A DNA stretch of 11,026 nucleotides from JAJFTV01 sp964426355 (lineage in GTDB: Bacteria; Chloroflexota; Anaerolineae; Anaerolineales; Anaerolineaceae). The notes under the pieces are model-generated. The model searched no databases and had not been told where the DNA came from. It saw only the letters and a list, made by a program, of their open reading frames with translations. Below are positions 7,501-11,026 of this stretch, in pieces. The stretch lies in assembly GCA_964426355.1 (NCBI GenBank), contig CAYRRA010000150.1, positions 1 to 11,026 of the forward strand, in the 5' to 3' direction. Position 1 is the first letter of the stretch. Each line of letters begins with the position of its first letter. The translations under genes and the position numbers were made by a program.

Positions 7501-9843
7501 ATCTCGCAATTTTAAGGCGGTGTAACCTAAGCCGGCGTTAAGACGGAACGTAAAGGTGCCATTATCCTTTTCAATGATGTGTGAAAACTTCGCCTGAGAT
7601 TCTTGCCACTTTCCTGAGAGGGCTAATACTTCTGCTCGCCAAATTTGGAAATGTAGATTTTCAGGGAAAGTCTTTTCAGCATCTACCAGGTATGTAACGA
7701 CACATTCATATTGCTCTTGAGAAACGAATTTAACCTCAGAAAAAATCAAACTCTCAAAGCCCAAAAATGCCTGGAAAAATAACAGGTAATCATCTTCATT
7801 GGGTTCAACGGTTTTCAGAATGTACTCCACCATCTTGCGAGCGGTGGGTAATTCTTCCTGTTCATTGGCTGCATGAGCGATGATCTTTGCCAGTTCGACA
7901 TCAAAAAATTCGGTTTCTAAAGCTTTCTGATAATAAGCAAAGGCACCAGATATATCACCCAGCATGGTGAGTAATTTTCCCACCTGAATGACTGCATTTT
8001 TCGTATCAGGATGAAGTTGTGTTGCGCTCTCAAGAATGGGCAAACCCATTGAAATCATATCTCGAGAGAATAACTCTCTCGCCAGTTCTGCTTTTATTGT
8101 TGCTGAACCCGGTAACTGACCTGCGGCATTTTCAAGGACCCCTATCGCTAAATCTTCTTCATCCACTTTCCGATAAGCATCAGCCAGGGCAATCCAATTA
8201 AGCGGGTTTTCTGCATCAACTGCTACCGTTTTTTCTAATATCGCAATAGCTTCCTCTTCGCTATCCAGCATCATGAGAGTCTCGCCCAGCATACGGAACA
8301 TATTTCCGGTAACCGAGTGGGCGTTCGTCAGCTCGCGCAAATAAGCTAACGCCTGGTCATAATCTCCCGTTGCTAATGCAAGTTCTGCAATTTCCTCTAG
8401 CTCACTCGTTGAAGGCTTATTCCCGCTTACAATCAATGGTTTGAACAATTGATATGCAGCATAGAAGTTACCCTGGGCAACATATATCTCAATCAACTGC
8501 CGGGTAACTCTTCCATCTTCCTGGTCAAGCAAATGGGCTATTTGCAGACTTTCGAGCGCTTTTCGTACTTCCCCGGTGCTCAGGTTAATCTCTGCCTCCA
8601 CCAATAACAAACGGATATCGTTCGGGTTGACCGCCAGCAGGATTTGCAATGCTTCGCGCGCATGACTTGTAAAGCCGCAATCCTGAAGAACCCTAACCAG
8701 AGGTGAATAATCGAAACCTTTCACAAATAACGCTGTCGGCACACCATCGGACTTTTGTAAAATGTCTCTCAGAATAACTATGATTTTTTCAGCAAATTCC
8801 TGGCATTTCGCTGTATCTTCAGTTAAATATGCTTGCTTCATCTCATTCGTATACTGAAACAAACCTTCACAGTTAAATGGTCTTTGCGGAGAAATATCCT
8901 GGGATAAGAGCAAGTTTCCTATCTCATCCATCAATGCTATATGATTGGCTGAGCAAATTTCACCATCTTCATCATCGGTCAGCGGTTGCCCGGTTTCGGT
9001 AATTTGCAGCCAGATGCCTTTCTTCCATAAGGAAAGCATTATTTGGAGTGACTGGGCGTTTTCTTTCAGGGTAAGATTGTCCTCTGTATACTGCACCAGT
9101 TCATTCTGAAAAAGTAAAACCGGGAGTCCAAATAATTCCTTATGCGTCACCTTTTCCAGTGTAGTTGCCTTTTGCCATTCCCGTGATTTGAGAAGAGAAA
9201 AAGACAATGACTTGACAAGTGCAGGTTTGATTTGGTAAAGGTATCGCAACAAATATGCCTTTGCAGCAAGAGAACATTCAGATAACAAAGGGATAAACCG
9301 TTCTTCAAGATCGTCATGAAGAAAATAGTTCGACAATAATATCTGACTGGACAATTTCAGGAAGGACTCCGCCTCGCTGATGTGTATCAGCCCAACTGCC
9401 ATTTCAAATGGGTCGTGAACCAGGCATGAATAACAAACCAATAACATCTGCCAGGCATGCAAAAACGATCCATCTGAATAATCAAATTTTTTCCGCACCG
9501 AACGCAATACTTCAGACAAACCACAATCGGGAAGATTTCCAGTCAACTGAACACAAACGCGCCCTATCTCCACCAAATCCTTTGGTAGAGTTTGCAATTC
9601 AAACAAGTCGTACGCGGAGATGGAGGGTTCTGTATCCAATTTTTCAGCGATTGAATAAGCCCATTTCGCGATACAACCCGGTTTCCACTCATTAACAGAA
9701 GCATTCCTTTGAATGAAGACATTCAGGTTGTCGTGATCTGTTAGATATTCCCAGGCAAACGAATTATTCCGTAAAGCCCAGAGAATTCCGCATACCTCAT
9801 CTGGGAATTGGCGAGTTAAATGTTCAAGAAGGTGTTTGTTCAT
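4513..9843 (-). CDS. Giant tetratricopeptide-repeat (TPR) protein, 1776 residues
   Basis: A very large all-helical protein without signal peptide or membrane helix, predicted cytoplasmic. Residues 1 to about 380 are helical but do not show clear TPR spacing; they contain several cysteines (such as VCYSCLVHD near 136-144) and may be a separate recognition module. From about 390 to 1765 it is built of degenerate TPR units, such as HAREALQILLAVNPND (394-409), EEAIAILEKTVAVDAENP, and near the end EALAVYKHAISLFPDD and AETMLKRAAALSPDD. There is room for up to about 40 repeats. TPR solenoids bind partner proteins; I see no enzymatic motif. The start at 9843 has AGGTGA just upstream (9852-9847). The gene begins 18 nt after the small membrane-protein gene and overlaps the protease gene downstream, so it is the middle member of a three-gene operon. 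TPR assignment is firm. Its role as sensor, scaffold or regulator of the protease is inferred from context. Confidence 0.9.
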   Translation of the reverse strand: MNKHLLEHLTRQFPDEVCGILWALRNNSFAWEYLTDHDNLNVFIQRNASVNEWKPGCIAKWAYSIAEKLDTEPSISAYDLFELQTLPKDLVEIGRVCVQLTGNLPDCGLSEVLRSVRKKFDYSDGSFLHAWQMLLVCYSCLVHDPFEMAVGLIHISEAESFLKLSSQILLSNYFLHDDLEERFIPLLSECSLAAKAYLLRYLYQIKPALVKSLSFSLLKSREWQKATTLEKVTHKELFGLPVLLFQNELVQYTEDNLTLKENAQSLQIMLSLWKKGIWLQITETGQPLTDDEDGEICSANHIALMDEIGNLLLSQDISPQRPFNCEGLFQYTNEMKQAYLTEDTAKCQEFAEKIIVILRDILQKSDGVPTALFVKGFDYSPLVRVLQDCGFTSHAREALQILLAVNPNDIRLLLVEAEINLSTGEVRKALESLQIAHLLDQEDGRVTRQLIEIYVAQGNFYAAYQLFKPLIVSGNKPSTSELEEIAELALATGDYDQALAYLRELTNAHSVTGNMFRMLGETLMMLDSEEEAIAILEKTVAVDAENPLNWIALADAYRKVDEEDLAIGVLENAAGQLPGSATIKAELARELFSRDMISMGLPILESATQLHPDTKNAVIQVGKLLTMLGDISGAFAYYQKALETEFFDVELAKIIAHAANEQEELPTARKMVEYILKTVEPNEDDYLLFFQAFLGFESLIFSEVKFVSQEQYECVVTYLVDAEKTFPENLHFQIWRAEVLALSGKWQESQAKFSHIIEKDNGTFTFRLNAGLGYTALKLRDYSAAVAAFEECIQQNPGYPSKMDQFLAEAYLATGIGSTAFQYAEKYAGKNPDDLNALLWYGQFCEDLGREQPGIRAFQQALEMRPDDVCLKLKLAELHFSVKEEHDAINLVNELRTIEFPEVNFAFRVVNLLIQLHQTTEAGEILTRLSVDERFVPGEVDFLLSIVHQQTGDLLKAFEFIQSAIDGMTDNHYLYFFQCDLLYLMEKPLAALSCLEYGQQMAEKNAGKLADLNKHARMTFSTLPVAWFENIDRGYGYLSRRIFLQWKLERFEQAATELIETKAEWQNDLLMRYIAATIFLANGDFSLAEEYFALSHYIEMESLHNAFSGSFVQLCSLLERESELLGSLENVDIESTDNFEVLAVCVKYQAISGNWKTAKALYQRAVSYQQERNNAFRQPNGYTFGFDIVHELQKTNSITLWEAEINLFNWQGVLTELQNADLQKPVNLAEQFALAKAVILCKEWDLCLGELEVITHRPPRDLVDETAKVFVQTTLEKMNGKMQSNDLERWFLRAQLAFNLDELNSDEISAQWKCIEDIEYLAGYFRRNGEMSRASTLAEKLGKYFPNTWQRALCFLGVDTERGIQLAQKSAASASEYPLVHAAFARLAAANGETLIAYRAISEALNIWHDEPVWHYSAAQLSKTLSNDDDVTYHLETAVKISANADWLLELAQNYILQSRAQDAVRVLEGSLVQEINNPDLLQCLGEAYYLSNEPEKAFECADKVKEMSPNLDTPHLLSAKISASINQLDAAMAYARRAFEINPDNETTLIFLSQLLEKSGDIENACELLESMILGGNASQKLMFEYVSKKSALYGPKSVLPILEGLYESNEVTNDLLRALAIAYMDAGIIQRAENIAVELIKREDSDPEMKLLLGKISRMKGQLDLAVHYIVDAIHENPDDIQAYLDLAEIHKERREIGEALAVYKHAISLFPDDARPYYESGLLLRESHDYPGAETMLKRAAALSPDDIIIRRRLGAVVALNLLTNVQEEKIVV

Positions 9844-9861
9844 AGCTCACCTGGTAATTGG

Positions 9862-10185
9862 CTAGTAAATCTGCTGTAACAGATAATAGGCAACGACCAG
9901 CAATGAGATTCCCACAAATACCAATGTCAATCCGATGCCGGTTGTTGTTTTGATTAATTGGTTCATCGAATCGACCAGCACAGAAGCATTCCCAATCAAA
10001 CCAGTGATTTCATCTGTCAAGCCTTTTTCAGCCAGTTGGCTGGTTTCACTTGCCAAAACACGCAGGTCCTCATTGAGTACGCGTGTGATGAGAATGAATA
10101 TCCCAGCCCCAAGCGAAACAATCCCAACAAAGAAAATCAAAACGGTCATGGTCAGCAGTACATCATTTATTGTCATGGCAACCAT
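9862..10185 (-). CDS. Small two-helix membrane protein, unknown function
   Basis: A 107-residue protein I do not recognise. It has two hydrophobic segments that look like membrane helices: about 11-34 (core LIFFVGIVSLGAGIFILI) and about 84-103 (LTLVFVGISLLVVAYYLL). Between them is a polar, probably amphipathic region of about 48 residues (35-82), with acidic and basic residues and a GLIGNASVLVDSMNQL stretch. All Arg and Lys residues are in this loop, so by the positive-inside rule the loop probably faces the cytoplasm with both ends outside. The start at 10185 has a strong AGGAGG 8 nt upstream (10199-10194); the alternative Met4 would be too far from it. It is the first gene of the operon, directly behind a sigma-54 promoter and 18 nt ahead of the giant TPR gene. 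It could be a membrane anchor, a pore-forming effector or a protease substrate; the sequence does not decide. Confidence 0.85.
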   Translation of the reverse strand: MVAMTINDVLLTMTVLIFFVGIVSLGAGIFILITRVLNEDLRVLASETSQLAEKGLTDEITGLIGNASVLVDSMNQLIKTTTGIGLTLVFVGISLLVVAYYLLQQIY

Positions 10186-10193
10186 AAAACAAA

Positions 10194-10218
10194 CCTCCTG
10201 AAGATGGTTATCAGGAAG
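10194..10218 (-). promoter_or_regulatory. Hairpin that can cover the Shine-Dalgarno of the membrane-protein gene
   Basis: On the minus strand CTTCCTGA (10218-10211) can pair with TCAGGAGG (10201-10194): eight pairs including one T-G wobble, around a 9-nt loop. The right arm contains the whole AGGAGG Shine-Dalgarno. Counting from the -12 element, the sigma-54 transcript should begin near 10213-10212. It would therefore lack most of the left arm and leave the site free, whereas read-through RNA from the upstream activator gene would carry both arms. The pairing is seen in the sequence; the regulatory effect is inferred. Confidence 0.45.
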
Positions 10219-10223
10219 CTTGA

Positions 10224-10240
10224 TGCAATTTGTGTGCCAA
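10224..10240 (-). promoter_or_regulatory. Sigma-54 (RpoN) -24/-12 promoter of the membrane-TPR-protease operon
   Basis: The minus strand reads TTGGCACACAAATTGCA, against the consensus YTGGCACGrNNNTTGCW. The invariant GG (10238-10237) and GC (10226-10225) are separated by exactly 10 nt. All strongly conserved positions match; only two weaker ones differ. Transcription should start about 12 nt past the GC, near 10213-10212, giving a leader of about 27 nt that contains the Shine-Dalgarno of the membrane-protein gene. The upstream activator gene ends only 15 nt before the promoter. The fit of spacing, position and neighbouring activator makes a chance match unlikely. Confidence 0.88.
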
Positions 10241-10255
10241 TTTTTTCGTGTTGTA

Positions 10256-11026
10256 CTACTTATGAGTTTTTATTACATCTGAAGGAAGATGAGCCAAATC
10301 AATCACTGCTTCATCGCAGAACAGCATTGCCCGCTCAATCGCGTTGCTCAGTTCACGTACGTTTCCGGGCCAGGAATATTCCTTCAACGCCTTCATCGCA
10401 TAAGGGGAAATGTCTAATACATTCATACCCATCTGCATATTGAACTTTCGGATGAAAAAGCCCACCAGTTCGGGAATATCATCAGGACGTTCCCGTAATG
10501 GGGGAATTTCAACATCAACCACTTTTAACCGATAATAGAGGTCCTGCCGAAACGTACCCTCTTCAATCATTTTCTTCAGGTTGCGATTAGATGCCGCCAG
10601 CAGTTGAACATCTACCTTGATCAGTTTCGTTCCCCCAACACGATAAAAAGCTCTTTCTTCCAGAGCGCGTAAAAGTTTCACCTGAATTTCCGGCGGCATT
10701 GAGGATATCTCATCCAGGAAGAGAATTCCTTCGTCGGCAAGTTCCATGAATCCGATTTTTCGGCGATCTGCACCAGTAAAAGCTCCTGCTTCATATCCAA
10801 ATAACTCAGACTCAAGCACGGTATGCTGTATAGCGGCGCAATTAACAGCGATAAATGGTTTACCGGCTCTCGGTCCTTGCTGATGGATAAACTTCGCTAT
10901 GATTTCCTTTCCTGTTCCTGTTTCTCCTGTTATCAACACAGAAACAGATGATTTTGCAGCGCGTTTTGCTTGAAGAATCACATTCATAAAATGAGCAGAT
11001 ACACAGATAACAAATAGAAAATCATA
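10256..11026 (-). CDS. Sigma-54-dependent transcriptional activator (AAA+), C-terminal part, lacking a helix-turn-helix
   Basis: Bacterial enhancer-binding-protein family ATPase, which remodels RNA polymerase-sigma-54 to open promoters. The reading frame is open to the right window edge. Its first visible residues, YDFLFVICVSAHFMNVI, match the usual opening of the AAA+ domain (of the type YDFxNIIGxS), so the ATG at 10987 is an internal Met and the true start is outside the window. Counting from the first visible codon: Walker A GETGTGKE (34-41), the sigma-54-contacting GAFTGA loop (81-86), Walker B GILFLDE (100-106), arginine-finger region FRQDLYYRL (160-168), PPLRERPDDIP (175-185) and sensor II PGNVREL (220-226). 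The ATPase should be active. The protein ends about 30 residues after sensor II, with no Fis-type DNA-binding domain, and the 70 nt behind it are too short to hide one. Any receiver, FHA, GAF or PAS input domain would lie outside the window. It probably controls the operon just downstream. Confidence 0.95.
   Translation of the reverse strand, partial: YDFLFVICVSAHFMNVILQAKRAAKSSVSVLITGETGTGKEIIAKFIHQQGPRAGKPFIAVNCAAIQHTVLESELFGYEAGAFTGADRRKIGFMELADEGILFLDEISSMPPEIQVKLLRALEERAFYRVGGTKLIKVDVQLLAASNRNLKKMIEEGTFRQDLYYRLKVVDVEIPPLRERPDDIPELVGFFIRKFNMQMGMNVLDISPYAMKALKEYSWPGNVRELSNAIERAMLFCDEAVIDLAHLPSDVIKTHK

Noticed and set aside
4513..9843. DNA-level tandem repeats within the TPR gene
   Set aside because: The repeats are seen only as degenerate protein units. 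I see no long near-identical DNA copies, so no separate repeat feature is called.
10241..10255. Possible terminator behind the activator gene (A-rich run at the minus-strand CACGAAAAAATTGG)
   Set aside because: There is no GC-rich hairpin and the run is A rather than T on the coding strand. The segment is better explained as the region just upstream of the sigma-54 promoter.
9935..10443. Plus-strand open frames across the membrane-protein gene and promoter
   Set aside because: They run antisense through a well-supported gene and a near-consensus promoter and have no coding character.
10256..10987. The sigma-54 activator as a complete 243-residue protein starting at ATG 10987
   Set aside because: The frame stays open to the window edge, and the 13 residues upstream align with the conserved start of the AAA+ domain. 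The Met is internal and the gene is partial.

Overview
All genes in this window lie on the minus strand, so it reads from right to left. It looks like a chromosomal segment from an uncultured or little-studied bacterium. The best guess is Chloroflexota, class Anaerolineae. That rests on the alanyl-tRNA synthetase, whose aminoacylation domain has wording I associate with that group (VNGDCRRFLEIWNLVFIQYNR-like insert, PGNIGRNYVCR). The assignment is an inference from memory and has not been searched.

Layout in transcription order. (1) 11026-10256: the C-terminal 256 residues of a sigma-54 activator with an intact AAA+ domain and no C-terminal DNA-binding helix-turn-helix; its N-terminus is outside the window. 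(2) 10255-10186: a 70-nt gap with a near-consensus -24/-12 sigma-54 promoter and a hairpin that can cover the next Shine-Dalgarno. (3) 10185-9862: a 107-residue protein with two membrane helices. (4) 9843-4513: a 1776-residue, mostly tetratricopeptide-repeat (TPR) protein. (5) 4516-1865: an 883-residue protein with an N-terminal TPR-like region and a peptidase C25/CHAT-type (caspase-fold) protease domain with a visible His/Cys dyad; its start overlaps the previous stop as ATGA. (6) 1853-1811: an intrinsic terminator closing the operon. (7) 1735-1: alaS, with its own likely promoter, cut by the left edge.

The three central genes (membrane protein, giant TPR protein, TPR-protease) form a compact transcription unit with a sigma-54 promoter in front and a terminator behind. 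The gene for a sigma-54 activator sits immediately upstream. The simplest model is a regulated cytoplasmic protease: the TPR solenoid senses or scaffolds, the caspase-like protease executes, and the small membrane protein anchors the complex or is its target. Expression would be switched by the neighbouring activator. I do not recognise this combination as a named system. A defence, stress-response or developmental role are all possible, and none is shown by the sequence. alaS appears to be an unrelated housekeeping neighbour.
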